From: Halobiforma nitratireducens JCM 10879
GTDB lineage: Archaea > Halobacteriota > Halobacteria > Halobacteriales > Natrialbaceae
Direction: 5' to 3'
Assembly (NCBI RefSeq): GCF_000337895.1
Contig: NZ_AOMA01000143.1
Span: forward strand, 1-45,747
Length of the DNA: 45,747 nt
The translations under genes and the position numbers were made by a program. A model generated the notes under the pieces. It saw only the letters and a program-made list of their open reading frames with translations. It was not told where the DNA came from and made no database searches. How positions within the stretch are numbered: the stretch's first letter is position 1; each line of letters begins with the position of its first letter. Positions 15,704 to 23,731 of the stretch are shown piece after piece.

Positions 15704-16546
15704 ATGGAACTTCTCGAGCGCCGTCGGGCGCTGATCGAAGAGCGCCTCACCGAAGTCGTCGACGGACTCGAGCCCGAGACGCTCAACGAGGAAGTTCGCC
15801 ACGTTACCCTCTCCGGTGGGAAACGCGTCCGGCCGATAGTGACGCTACTGGCTTGCGAAACCGTCGGCGGCAACGCCGAGGACGCGGTCGAGTTCGGCGT
15901 CGGTGTCGAACTCGTCCACAACGCGTCGCTGGTCGTCGACGACATCATCGACCGATCGGAGCTCCGGCGAGGAACCACGAGCGCCTGGGCCGAGTTCGGC
16001 CACGGACCGGCGATCATCACGAGTGATGGGCTACTCGGCGAGGCGTTCGACCTCTTCTCCGCTGATCCTCGAGCCATGCAGGTCGTCGCCGAAGCGATGG
16101 TCGAACTCGGCATCGGCGAGGCGACCGAGCTGTCCGCCAAGCCGGAAAACGAGGAGGAGTATATGACTCTCGCACGACGGAAGACGGGTGCACTGTTCCG
16201 CGCCGCCGCCGAACTCGGCGCGATCGCTGCCGATTCGGACCCCTTCACCGTCGAAGCCCTCGGCGAGTACGCCGAACGGGTCGGCGTTGCCTTCCAGATT
16301 CGGGACGACGTGTTGGACGCCGTCGCCGATTCCGAGGAACTCGGGAAACCGACGGGACACGACGCCGCCATGGAACGACCGTCGGTCGTACAGGTAACTG
16401 ACCTCACGCCAGCGGAGGCAAACGCCCGCGCCAGATCGGAGGCCGATCGGGCGATCGATGCCCTCGAACGGGTCGATGTCGCCGATCCCGAAGCGAAAGC
16501 GTATCTGCTCGAGTTAGCCGAGTTCGTGGTCGAACGGGAACGGTAG
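15704..16546 (+). CDS. polyprenyl (geranylgeranyl) diphosphate synthase
   Basis: A 280-aa trans-prenyltransferase that condenses isopentenyl diphosphate with allylic diphosphates. In haloarchaea this supplies C20/C25 chains for ether lipids, carotenoids and menaquinone. The first Asp-rich motif is DDIID at 79-83, and the second is DDVLD at 201-205. Conserved GGKRVRP (38-44) and a GKPTGHD loop are present. Residues just before the first motif (HNASLVV) are small, which in this family tends to allow products of C20 or longer. Haloarchaea have several paralogues, so the exact product is not settled. It is preceded by a T-rich promoter region after etfA. Confidence 0.88.
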   Translation: MELLERRRALIEERLTEVVDGLEPETLNEEVRHVTLSGGKRVRPIVTLLACETVGGNAEDAVEFGVGVELVHNASLVVDDIIDRSELRRGTTSAWAEFGHGPAIITSDGLLGEAFDLFSADPRAMQVVAEAMVELGIGEATELSAKPENEEEYMTLARRKTGALFRAAAELGAIAADSDPFTVEALGEYAERVGVAFQIRDDVLDAVADSEELGKPTGHDAAMERPSVVQVTDLTPAEANARARSEADRAIDALERVDVADPEAKAYLLELAEFVVERER

Positions 16547-16598
16547 CGAGACGAAAGCGAAGGCGAAGCGAGGGGCGTTCCGACGACGAGACAGTGGG

Positions 16599-17846
16599 CT
16601 ACGAACTCGTCCCTTCTGCAGGCGGTCGGCCGTCGGTTTCCGACTCGGTGTCGCGGTCGTGGTCACGGTTCCGGTTCCGGTTCCGGTTCCGGTTGTGGGC
16701 TCTTTCTCGGTCACCGCTTCTGTCACGGTCCCGACTCCGCCGTCTCTCCCGTCCTCGAGTCCCCTGTTCCGAGTCGGAAAACCGCGACTCCGCGACCGCG
16801 AACGCGAGCGTACTCACGATCCCAAGCAGCGTCCCCGCAGTCAGCGCCGTCGCGAGGTAGCTGATCCCGACCTCGCCGAGGAAGTACGCACTGACCGCAT
16901 GAAGGACGATCGCGATCGAGACGACGTAGAACGGGGCGTTGAGGTAGCGCCACTCGAGGGAGCCGGCGATGTACTCGTCGGTGATCTGGCCCAGACTGGT
17001 CGTGACTCCCGCAGCGGCGAGCCACTGGATCGAGCCGTAAACCAGCGCCGAGAGCATGACCGGAACGCCGACATCGCCGGCCGTCGTCTCCTGGATGCCC
17101 TCGAGTTCGTTCACGCCGCTGACCCCGCCGAGGACGAACAGTGTAGCGGCCACGACGTAGGCAAGCAGGGTCGTCCGACCCGCATACAGCGACCGACGAG
17201 CGCGTTCGGCGGCGGTATCGAGTCGATCCCCGAGCCCCAGACCCCGGGAGATGAGATACAGCCCGAGCAACGCCGAGGTCGTCCCCAGCACGAATCCCGG
17301 CATCTCGAGGGCGCTCCCGATCAACGCGAGCGGGTAGATCAACAGGAGGATACCAAGCGGGATGAGGACCGTCCCGCGTGTCTCCGGGTCGTTCAACACC
17401 TGTTTGATCGTGTAGTACATCGACTCGAGGTTCTGGGCCTGCCTGACGACGACCCGGCGGACGCCGTCGATTGGGACCCGCGAGCGGATGATGGGGATCA
17501 CCGACTCGTCCTGTGCGCCGTCGGTGATGACCAGGGCGGTGACGTCCTCGGCGGTCGAGAGGCTCGCGAGGACCGTGTCGACCTCGTCGCCGACTTCGCG
17601 GTTGGCGGCGACATCGCCCTCGTCGTTGCCGGTGACGACCGCAACCTCGACGCTCTCGTCGCGGTCGACGAAATCGTCGTAGACGTGCAACCCCTGGAAG
17701 ATGACGTTGACGTCGGAGTCCTCCGGGTCCGCGGTCGCGAGAGCGATCGCAGCCTCCTCGACGGAGTCTCGACCGATAACCGGCGTCGAGAACTCGGTCT
17801 TCCGACCGAGGTCGTCGTCGAGGTCGACACAGAGGACAAGCAGCAT
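16599..17846 (-). CDS. DUF373 family membrane protein with Arg-Asn repeat tail
   Basis: A 415-aa archaeal DUF373 protein. The cytoplasmic N-terminal domain (MLLVLCVDLDDDLGRK to about residue 150) has a Rossmann-like pattern with an acidic first loop. The C-terminal part has about six to seven hydrophobic helices to ~365. DUF373 proteins are conserved in archaea without a settled function. The last ~45 residues are an Arg/Asn/Asp/Ser repeat (RDRDRS, NRNRNRNRNRDHDRD), strongly basic and unlike the acidic proteome, coded by a GGTTCC-type microsatellite. The ATG at 17846 is the conserved start. Open frame further upstream runs antisense through the radical SAM gene and is rejected. Confidence 0.86.
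   Translation of the reverse strand: MLLVLCVDLDDDLGRKTEFSTPVIGRDSVEEAAIALATADPEDSDVNVIFQGLHVYDDFVDRDESVEVAVVTGNDEGDVAANREVGDEVDTVLASLSTAEDVTALVITDGAQDESVIPIIRSRVPIDGVRRVVVRQAQNLESMYYTIKQVLNDPETRGTVLIPLGILLLIYPLALIGSALEMPGFVLGTTSALLGLYLISRGLGLGDRLDTAAERARRSLYAGRTTLLAYVVAATLFVLGGVSGVNELEGIQETTAGDVGVPVMLSALVYGSIQWLAAAGVTTSLGQITDEYIAGSLEWRYLNAPFYVVSIAIVLHAVSAYFLGEVGISYLATALTAGTLLGIVSTLAFAVAESRFSDSEQGTRGRERRRSRDRDRSGDRERAHNRNRNRNRNRDHDRDTESETDGRPPAEGTSS
16666..16694 (+). repeat. hexanucleotide microsatellite (CGGTTC)n
   Basis: Nearly five tandem hexamers of CGGTTC on the plus strand encode the Arg-Asn run of the DUF373 protein on the minus strand. The tail length is probably polymorphic through slippage. 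Confidence 0.85.
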
Positions 17847-17969
17847 CGGTTCGTCGTTGGACGGCGTGGTATTTCCCTTTTCTGGACCAGCGAATCCGTG
17901 CGACCCGACCCCGCATTCGGCGGGTCGTTTCGCACATCTTTTGTGGCTCGGACGGATAGGAACGGTCGA

Positions 17970-18965
17970 ATGATCTCGAAGGGGTGTGAACAGTGCGCCA
18001 AGGGCGGCAAGATGGTGCTTTTCGTCTACGGCTACTGCGATCAGCGCGATTGCTTCTACTGTCCGCTTGGCGAGAATCGCAAGAACGTCACCGACGTCTA
18101 CGCCAACGAGCGACGCGTCGAGAGCGACGAGGACGTTCTCGAGGAAGCACACCGAATGGACGCGCTTGGCACGTCGATCACCGGCGGCGAACCCCAGGAG
18201 GCGCTGGATCGAACCTGCCACTACCTCGAACTCGTCAAAGACGAGTTCGGCGAGGACCATCACACCCACCTCTACACCGGCATCACCGGCGGCCGCGAAA
18301 ACATGCGCCGCCTCTCGGAAGCGGGCCTCGACGAGATTCGCTTCCACCCGCCGTACGAACAGTGGGGTGAGCTCCACGGCACCGAGTGGGAGGACATCCT
18401 CTATATCGCCCGCGAAGAAGGCCTGACCCCTGCCTTCGAAATCCCCGGCATCCGCGCCGAAGCGGAGTTCCTCGAGTTCCTCGACGAAGGTGCTGCCGAG
18501 TTCTGTAACGTCAACGAGTTCGAGATGTCCCAAGGTAACTACCGCCGGATGCAGGAACAGGGGTACGAACTCAAGGAAGACCACATGAGCGCCGTCGACG
18601 GCTCCCGCGAGGAGATCCTCGACGTGATGGGCGACCACGAGCAGGTCTACTTCTGTACGTCCGTGTTCAAAGACGCCGCCCAGCACCGCCGACGACTGAA
18701 GCGCATGGCCCGCAACGTCCGCCGGGAGTTCGACGACGTCACCGACGATGGGACCCTCGTCTACGGGAAAACCCACGCCGATCCCGAGCGATTCGAGACA
18801 CTGGGTGTCCCCGAAGAGTTCTACACCGTCAAATCGAACCACGTCGAAGTCGCCTGGTGGCTGCTCGAGGAGATGATCGAGGAAGGCGACCTCGAGGACG
18901 GGGAGATCGTCGAGCAGTACCCGAACTACGAGGGACAGGTCGTCGAACGAACGCCGCTTGCGTAG
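17970..18965 (+). CDS. radical SAM protein (COG2108-like)
   Basis: A 331-aa radical SAM enzyme related to pyruvate-formate-lyase-activating enzymes. The cluster-binding Cys are 23, 28 and 31 (GYCDQRDCFYCPLGE), a CX4CX2C spacing rather than the usual CX3CX2C. A second Cys pair (C6, C9) sits at the N-terminus. The Gly-rich SAM motif TGGEP follows at about residue 71. The reaction is unknown. The ATG at 17970 gives the N-terminal MISKGCEQCAKGG that is usual for this group; frames extending further upstream cross the DUF373 gene. It is divergent from the DUF373 gene with 123 nt between starts, so the pair may share regulatory DNA. Confidence 0.87.
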   Translation: MISKGCEQCAKGGKMVLFVYGYCDQRDCFYCPLGENRKNVTDVYANERRVESDEDVLEEAHRMDALGTSITGGEPQEALDRTCHYLELVKDEFGEDHHTHLYTGITGGRENMRRLSEAGLDEIRFHPPYEQWGELHGTEWEDILYIAREEGLTPAFEIPGIRAEAEFLEFLDEGAAEFCNVNEFEMSQGNYRRMQEQGYELKEDHMSAVDGSREEILDVMGDHEQVYFCTSVFKDAAQHRRRLKRMARNVRREFDDVTDDGTLVYGKTHADPERFETLGVPEEFYTVKSNHVEVAWWLLEEMIEEGDLEDGEIVEQYPNYEGQVVERTPLA

Positions 18966-19136
18966 CGACACCGGAGGAGATTCGTATCGCCGGTTTGTGG
19001 CTTCAGATACTCCCGTAGCTCCTACCGCACTGAACACGACGGGTCAGCGGTGAGGTCCGAACGAAACCCGCGCAAGCGGAGAAAACGAGACTCACCATAA
19101 CGAAGAGCCCGGACGATCCGCGACGATCGAGATCGG

Positions 19137-20507
19137 TCAGTCGATCTCCGTCGGATCGACATCGGGAAGCGTGATTAGATTCTCGCGGCCGATCCGGAGT
19201 TTCTCGATGTCGCCGTCTTCGTCCATCTGCGAGAGCAGTTGTGAGACTTTCGCGTTCGACCAGCCGGTCTCCGTGACGATGTTTGCCTGCTTCATTCGAC
19301 CGCCGTTTTGCTTGAGAAGACGGAGGACACGTTCCTCGTCGGCTAACAGCTCGGGATCGATGTCTTCCTCGAACTCCTCTCGAAACTGCAACTGTTCGCG
19401 GGTTTCTCCGTCGGCGGACTCTGCACTACTGTCGTTGTCCCCACCAGTGGAATCAGTGACTCCAGCGGACGACGAGGACTCAGTACTAACGGCCTGATCG
19501 CTTCCCGATTCGGTCGTGCGGAAAAGCGGTATACGGGAAATGATAGGGTCGGCAGGCGAGTCGGTGCCGGTGTCAGTGTCGGTATCGGAGTCACGACTGG
19601 CATAATACCGGCTGTAAAGGGCGTAAGCGACGATTGCAGTGAGTAAAAAGGCGAGTGCACCGGAGAGATACCAGACGAGGCTAGACACGCCTACGGGACC
19701 ACGAACGAATACGATTTCGAGCTCCCCTTCTTCGAATTGGTAGGGACCGTTCCAGACGAGATTCGTCGGCGTTTCGAGGGCGTAGCCGGGCGGCGCTTCG
19801 ACGACGAGTCGCTGGTCTTCTGGAAGGGTCGGGAACCACGTTCCCTGTGGGGACTGGAAGGCATCGCCGAAGTAGATCCGATCGTCATCGACCGTGGCGA
19901 AGTTTTCCCAGACGAACGAATACGAGATCACGCCGACTCGGATGTCCGTGTCTTCGTTCTCGGTTACGCCCGCCAGATTCTCGGCCTCGGGGTCGTCGAT
20001 CGGCTCGACTCGCCACTCTTCCCAGCCGGCGTCTTCGATCGCCATTTGACGGTCGGTCGCCGCTTCAGCCGCCTCGAGTTCGGAGTCAAAGCTCAGTTCT
20101 TCGTATCCTACCGAACGTTCTCCCGCGGTTACCGCTTCGGCAAACTCTTCGAACGTCTCTTCGTCCGCCTCGTCGGTGATCAAAAAGCGGCTCTCGAAGG
20201 ACCAGTAGACATCGCCGCTCTCGGTGACGTTCAACCGGATTATCTGTTGGGGATCGGCCGGCTCGAGCAGGGATTGCTCCGCTGTCGGCGAAACCGCAGT
20301 TCGAAGTTCCGGATGGTGCTCGGTTAGACTCGGGTCAGAAGTGGACAACGGGAGGGGTTCCTCGTGGGACCGATCGTCGGTCGTCGTCGCCGGAGCGGTT
20401 GCCTGCTGTGAAGGAGCTGGCACCGAGGATGCCACAGCCACCGCCCCAAAAGCGGAGATAGCGAGGAGGACTGTCAGGGCAAGCGTAACGGCGGTGGATA
20501 ACCGCAT
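19137..20507 (-). CDS. membrane-anchored winged-helix regulator with extracellular domain
   Basis: A 456-aa protein. It has a signal peptide (about 1-27) and an extracellular region to ~272 with beta-rich segments (IIRLNVTESGDVYWSFESRF, VGVISYSFVWENF, RLVVEAPPGYAL). One transmembrane helix spans about 275-299, followed by a disordered Ser/Thr/Asp linker (300-375) and a C-terminal winged-helix domain (about 380-456; ERVLRLLKQNGGRMKQANIVTETGWSNAKVSQLLSQMDEDGDI). This layout is known in haloarchaea (DUF7345-type, name from memory). It would sense an envelope cue and act on DNA from the membrane. It is divergent from the secreted protein gene. The start at 20507 gives a proper signal peptide. Confidence 0.85.
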   Translation of the reverse strand: MRLSTAVTLALTVLLAISAFGAVAVASSVPAPSQQATAPATTTDDRSHEEPLPLSTSDPSLTEHHPELRTAVSPTAEQSLLEPADPQQIIRLNVTESGDVYWSFESRFLITDEADEETFEEFAEAVTAGERSVGYEELSFDSELEAAEAATDRQMAIEDAGWEEWRVEPIDDPEAENLAGVTENEDTDIRVGVISYSFVWENFATVDDDRIYFGDAFQSPQGTWFPTLPEDQRLVVEAPPGYALETPTNLVWNGPYQFEEGELEIVFVRGPVGVSSLVWYLSGALAFLLTAIVAYALYSRYYASRDSDTDTDTGTDSPADPIISRIPLFRTTESGSDQAVSTESSSSAGVTDSTGGDNDSSAESADGETREQLQFREEFEEDIDPELLADEERVLRLLKQNGGRMKQANIVTETGWSNAKVSQLLSQMDEDGDIEKLRIGRENLITLPDVDPTEID

Positions 20508-20645
20508 GCGTACCAACGGGTGGTTTCCCGGGGGAAAAAACACTTTCCATCGAAAATAAAACGTTATCTTCGGCCACAAACCGTCTCGCGGAGGCAGAAC
20601 ACGTTCGACTGGGATGGTAATACCGGATGAATCGGTTCGACTTCC

Positions 20646-20654
20646 TTTTATATC
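20646..20654 (+). promoter_or_regulatory. TATA box of secreted-protein gene
   Basis: TTTTATATC lies 22-30 nt before the ATG at 20676. It supports leaderless transcription. The 168-nt divergent region also holds an AT-rich block (about 20552-20562) that may serve the winged-helix gene. Confidence 0.6.
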
Positions 20655-20675
20655 AGGAGCCCGTATAGGGGTTCG

Positions 20676-21926
20676 ATGAAGAGCGCGATCCCCGCTTTCT
20701 TCGCGTTACTTCTCGTCTGTTCACTACCCGCAATAACCGTCGTTGCGGCCACTCCCGGAAGCGAAACCAGCGGTGAACTCGACGAGATCCCCCACCTCAC
20801 CACTCAGGCTTCGATGCCAACCGAGGCCGAAAACACGACGAATCGGTTGGGACTCGAGGGAGAAGTGAGGAGTGAATACGCCGAGCACGAATCCGGCCTC
20901 GGATCGACGCTCGCTAGCGCTGACGATGCTCTCAGAGTGGACCATACCCAGTACGTCCTCTTAGAACGGGAGTTCAGCGAAGCGAACGCATCCGAGCGCG
21001 AAGAGATGCTCGATTCGGCACACGCACAACTGAAAGACCGGGCAGCCGCTCTCGAACAGCGAGAACGCGACGCGGTTCGCGCTCACGCGCAAGGTGATCG
21101 GTCGGACACCGAACTCCTCCAGACGCTACTACGAAATTATCACGAAGCAGAAGCGATCGGAAGCGCACTCGAGGATGTCGACGATAGAGCGGACACTGTT
21201 CCCGGATACTCCCTCCCTATCGACTCGGATATGAGACTGCTGGACTTCCATCGGACGCAGATCCTCTCGGGTCTCGCAGCCGAGGAGACTCTTACGGGGG
21301 AGCCGGACGAACTGTCGATTAAAACGTCGGAAACGGGCTACCAACTCTCGACGATCGAGGGCGGGACCTACGTCGTAGAGACGACTCGATTCGATCATCG
21401 GGATACGGACCAGGACGACCAGTTTAGCCGCTATGAACGCTCGGAGCGGTTCGATCGGACGATAGAAAACTACCCGTGGGCCGATGCGCTCGATGGTGGA
21501 CGCGTCCTGTTCCACGAGTACGGTGCGGAGAACCTCTACTGGCTTCGAATCGATCACGAGGACGTAGATCTGGTAGCCAACTTCGACGGTGGCACAGGTG
21601 AGGTCCACCGGGAAGCACAGGAGCTCTCACTCAGTACGCTTCCCGTCTCGAACGAGAGGACGTACGTCGATGACGGTCTTGAGCTCACGCTCAACGAAAC
21701 GCCTGCGAACGGGCCAGTCGAGCTAACCGTCGCCGATACAACAGTAGACGAACCGGTTGCTGCAACAGTCTCGATCGACGGAGTATCGATCGGACAGACT
21801 CGAGCTGACGGCTCCCTGTGGATCGTACCCCCCGCTGACGACTACGAACTGACCATCGAGTCCGAAACAGGAGCGATGGATGTCACCGTCCCAAACGAGA
21901 GCGGCGAGACCGCTGAAAGCGCGTGA
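20676..21926 (+). CDS. secreted haloarchaeal protein (DUF7096-like)
   Basis: A 416-aa exported protein with a Sec-type signal peptide (MKSAIPAFFALLLVCSLPAITVVAA). Residues ~65-170 are helical and charged, rich in Glu/Ala/Arg with coiled-coil potential. The middle domain (~205-300) is beta-rich (YQLSTIEGGTYVVETTRFD...ENLYWLRIDHEDVDLVANFDGGTGEVHRE). The C-terminal ~100 aa (VELTVADTTVDEPVAATVSIDGVSIGQTRADGSLWIVPP) look like a carboxypeptidase-regulatory or CNA-B-type immunoglobulin fold. The DUF7096 label is from memory. It is flanked by the membrane winged-helix gene (divergent) and a pilin gene, so it is probably part of a surface structure or its sensing. Confidence 0.8.
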   Translation: MKSAIPAFFALLLVCSLPAITVVAATPGSETSGELDEIPHLTTQASMPTEAENTTNRLGLEGEVRSEYAEHESGLGSTLASADDALRVDHTQYVLLEREFSEANASEREEMLDSAHAQLKDRAAALEQRERDAVRAHAQGDRSDTELLQTLLRNYHEAEAIGSALEDVDDRADTVPGYSLPIDSDMRLLDFHRTQILSGLAAEETLTGEPDELSIKTSETGYQLSTIEGGTYVVETTRFDHRDTDQDDQFSRYERSERFDRTIENYPWADALDGGRVLFHEYGAENLYWLRIDHEDVDLVANFDGGTGEVHREAQELSLSTLPVSNERTYVDDGLELTLNETPANGPVELTVADTTVDEPVAATVSIDGVSIGQTRADGSLWIVPPADDYELTIESETGAMDVTVPNESGETAESA

Positions 21927-21953
21927 GTTCGTCCTGATCCCGTTCGCTGATTA

Positions 21954-21961
21954 TTTATATA
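21954..21961 (+). promoter_or_regulatory. TATA box of pilin gene
   Basis: TTTATATA, 25-32 nt upstream of the ATG at 21986, is a textbook haloarchaeal TATA box. The pilin therefore has its own promoter despite being only 59 nt from the preceding gene. Confidence 0.75.
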
Positions 21962-21985
21962 GTATCGCGCGGCCAGGTCGGAGCG

Positions 21986-22489
21986 ATGGAGAAACGACTG
22001 TTTTTGGCACTCAAATCCGGTATCGGGCGAGAACCGGGAATCAGCCCAGTCGTCGGCCTCTTGGTACTTATTGCGATCACCGTCTGCTTAGCTGTACTCC
22101 TCGCCGTCGGCGCGGCCTCGTGGGCCCTCGAGTCACCGGCACCCACAGCGGTGGTCGAACTATCCGTGGACGGTGATCGATCGCAGATCGTCCTCGAGCA
22201 CGTCGCCGGCGACGCGATCGACGTACGCCAGCTGTCGCTGACGGTCGCGGTAGACGGGACGGAGCTTGCCCACCAGCCGCCGGTGCCGTTCGTCGGGGCG
22301 GAGGGGTTCGTCGGTGCACCTGGTGGTCCGTTCAACGGTGAATCGGGACCGTACTGGCGGACCGGGGAACGGGCGAGTCTATCAGTTGCCGGGACCAACG
22401 AGCCGTCGATCGAGTCCGGGGACACGGTTCGGGTGACAGTCGCTGCCGACGGCCGACTGCTCGCGGAACTCGAGGCGACGGCAACGTAA
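21986..22489 (+). CDS. type IV pilin-like protein
   Basis: A 167-aa archaeal pilin of the DUF1628 type. A short basic leader (residues 1-18, ending REPG) precedes the PibD cleavage and assembly motif ISPVVGLLVLIAITVCLAVLLAV. After cleavage the hydrophobic helix forms the fibre core. The rest (about 45-167) is a small beta-rich, Gly/Pro-containing head with a VELSVDGDR start typical of minor pilins. No pilus ATPase or platform gene (PilB/PilC type) is adjacent, so it must use machinery encoded elsewhere. It converges with the methyltransferase gene, with 40 nt between stops. Confidence 0.9.
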   Translation: MEKRLFLALKSGIGREPGISPVVGLLVLIAITVCLAVLLAVGAASWALESPAPTAVVELSVDGDRSQIVLEHVAGDAIDVRQLSLTVAVDGTELAHQPPVPFVGAEGFVGAPGGPFNGESGPYWRTGERASLSVAGTNEPSIESGDTVRVTVAADGRLLAELEATAT

Positions 22490-22529
22490 AACGAGAGGAG
22501 AAACGCGATTCGAAGCCAACTGAACGGGC

Positions 22530-23153
22530 CTACTCCGGCGCGCGACCGATCGTCGTGATCGCGACATCTGGCTCGTAGGACGGGCCCATGAAAGCGTGTT
22601 TCACGTCCTCGAAGCCGGCACGCTTGAACATCGCGTCGGCCTCGTACTCGTCGTAAAACAACATTATCGAGTCGGCGAGACGCTGTGCGAGGAAGCTATC
22701 CGGGTAGTTCGGGCCGACCACCAGTACTTGACCGCCAGGCTTCAAGACGCGGCGAAACTCCCGCAATGCGAGGATCGGGTTCGGCCAGTACTCGATCGAG
22801 CCCGACGACCAGACGACATCGAACGTGTCGGTCGCAAACGGGAGCCGCTCGGCGTCGCCGCGATGGAAGTGCACCGGCGGAGCGTGCTTGCCGAACTTCT
22901 CGTAGGCTTGCTCGAGTTGGTGGCGACTCTGGTCCAGTCCGTAGACCTCGTCGACGTGTTCGAGTAAGCCTTCGGTCGCGAACCCAGTCCCACAGCCGAC
23001 GTCGAGAACGGTCATGTCGTCCTCGAACTCGAGTAATTCGAGGGCTTCGGCGCGCATCTCCTCGTTCCAGATGAAGGGATTGACCTGGTCGTACACCGTC
23101 GAGAGGTATTTGTAGAACAGCCGAGCCCGGGCCTTGTTCTCGAGGATTCCCAT
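22530..23153 (-). CDS. class I SAM-dependent methyltransferase
   Basis: A 207-aa methyltransferase. Motif I is VLDVGCGTGFATEGLL (about 52-67), with an acidic loop DQSRHQLEQA and motif FDVVWSSGSIEYWPNP. The N-terminus (MGILENKARARLFYKYLSTVYDQVNPFIWNEEMR) resembles MPBQ/MSBQ-type and menaquinone-type quinone methyltransferases, so a role in menaquinone or a related quinone is plausible but unproven. The ATG at 23153 starts this conserved segment. The open frame extends 70 codons further with atypical composition and is not used. It is divergent from the ATP synthase operon. Confidence 0.85.
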   Translation of the reverse strand: MGILENKARARLFYKYLSTVYDQVNPFIWNEEMRAEALELLEFEDDMTVLDVGCGTGFATEGLLEHVDEVYGLDQSRHQLEQAYEKFGKHAPPVHFHRGDAERLPFATDTFDVVWSSGSIEYWPNPILALREFRRVLKPGGQVLVVGPNYPDSFLAQRLADSIMLFYDEYEADAMFKRAGFEDVKHAFMGPSYEPDVAITTIGRAPE

Positions 23154-23360
23154 TAGTTCTCCATTCCAATCGGATCGGGATATGTCTACTGTTCCGGTCC
23201 GAACGGACCGTAGTCGTCGCTCGTGATTCCCGGCGAACGGGAGTCCCAACCGATACGGATCGGTGACGGAATCGTAGCCTGAAGAGCGGACGACCGATCG
23301 GAGTAAGAAGAGTATACCGCCACTGTGACGCTGCGAGTACCGAGGCGCTTTCGCAACTAC

Positions 23361-23370
23361 CATATACGCG
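23361..23370 (+). promoter_or_regulatory. promoter of ATP synthase operon
   Basis: CATATACGCG lies 29-38 nt before the atpH ATG. It is the best TATA-like element in the 245-nt divergent region between the methyltransferase gene and the atp operon. Confidence 0.45.
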
Positions 23371-23398
23371 CTCTATCAAAGGTTCGTTTGCTTAGAGT

Positions 23399-23731
23399 AT
23401 GCCGAGGCCAGAGGTTCTCGAACGAATTAAGTCGGCGGAACAAGAGGCCGACGAGATCGTCGCGGAAGCGGAAGACGATCGCGACGAGCGAATCGCCGAG
23501 GCCCGGGAACGTGCCGAGGAGATTCGCGCGGAGGCCCAGCAGGAGGCACAGGAGCTGAAAGAGCGCCGACTCGAGGAGGCGCGAGACGAAATCGACGCGG
23601 AGTGTGAACGCGTCCTCGAGGACGGCGAAGCGGAACGCGAAGAGCTTGCCGCACACGCCCAGGATCGGATCGACGAAGTGACTGACCACGTCGTCGAACT
23701 GTTCCAGGAGGACGTCCATGCTCAGACCTGA
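23399..23731 (+). CDS. atpH: archaeal ATP synthase subunit H
   Basis: A 110-aa protein, almost entirely a Glu/Arg-rich coiled coil (AEDDRDERIAEARERAEEIR...). It corresponds to AhaH/subunit G, which pairs with AtpE to form the peripheral stalk of the A-type ATP synthase. It is the first gene of the operon. It overlaps atpI by 14 nt. Confidence 0.9.
   Translation: MPRPEVLERIKSAEQEADEIVAEAEDDRDERIAEARERAEEIRAEAQQEAQELKERRLEEARDEIDAECERVLEDGEAEREELAAHAQDRIDEVTDHVVELFQEDVHAQT

Noticed and set aside
16599..19037. 812-codon minus-strand frame
   Set aside because: Only the part from 17846 is the DUF373 protein. The rest is antisense to the radical SAM gene, which has clear motifs on the plus strand.
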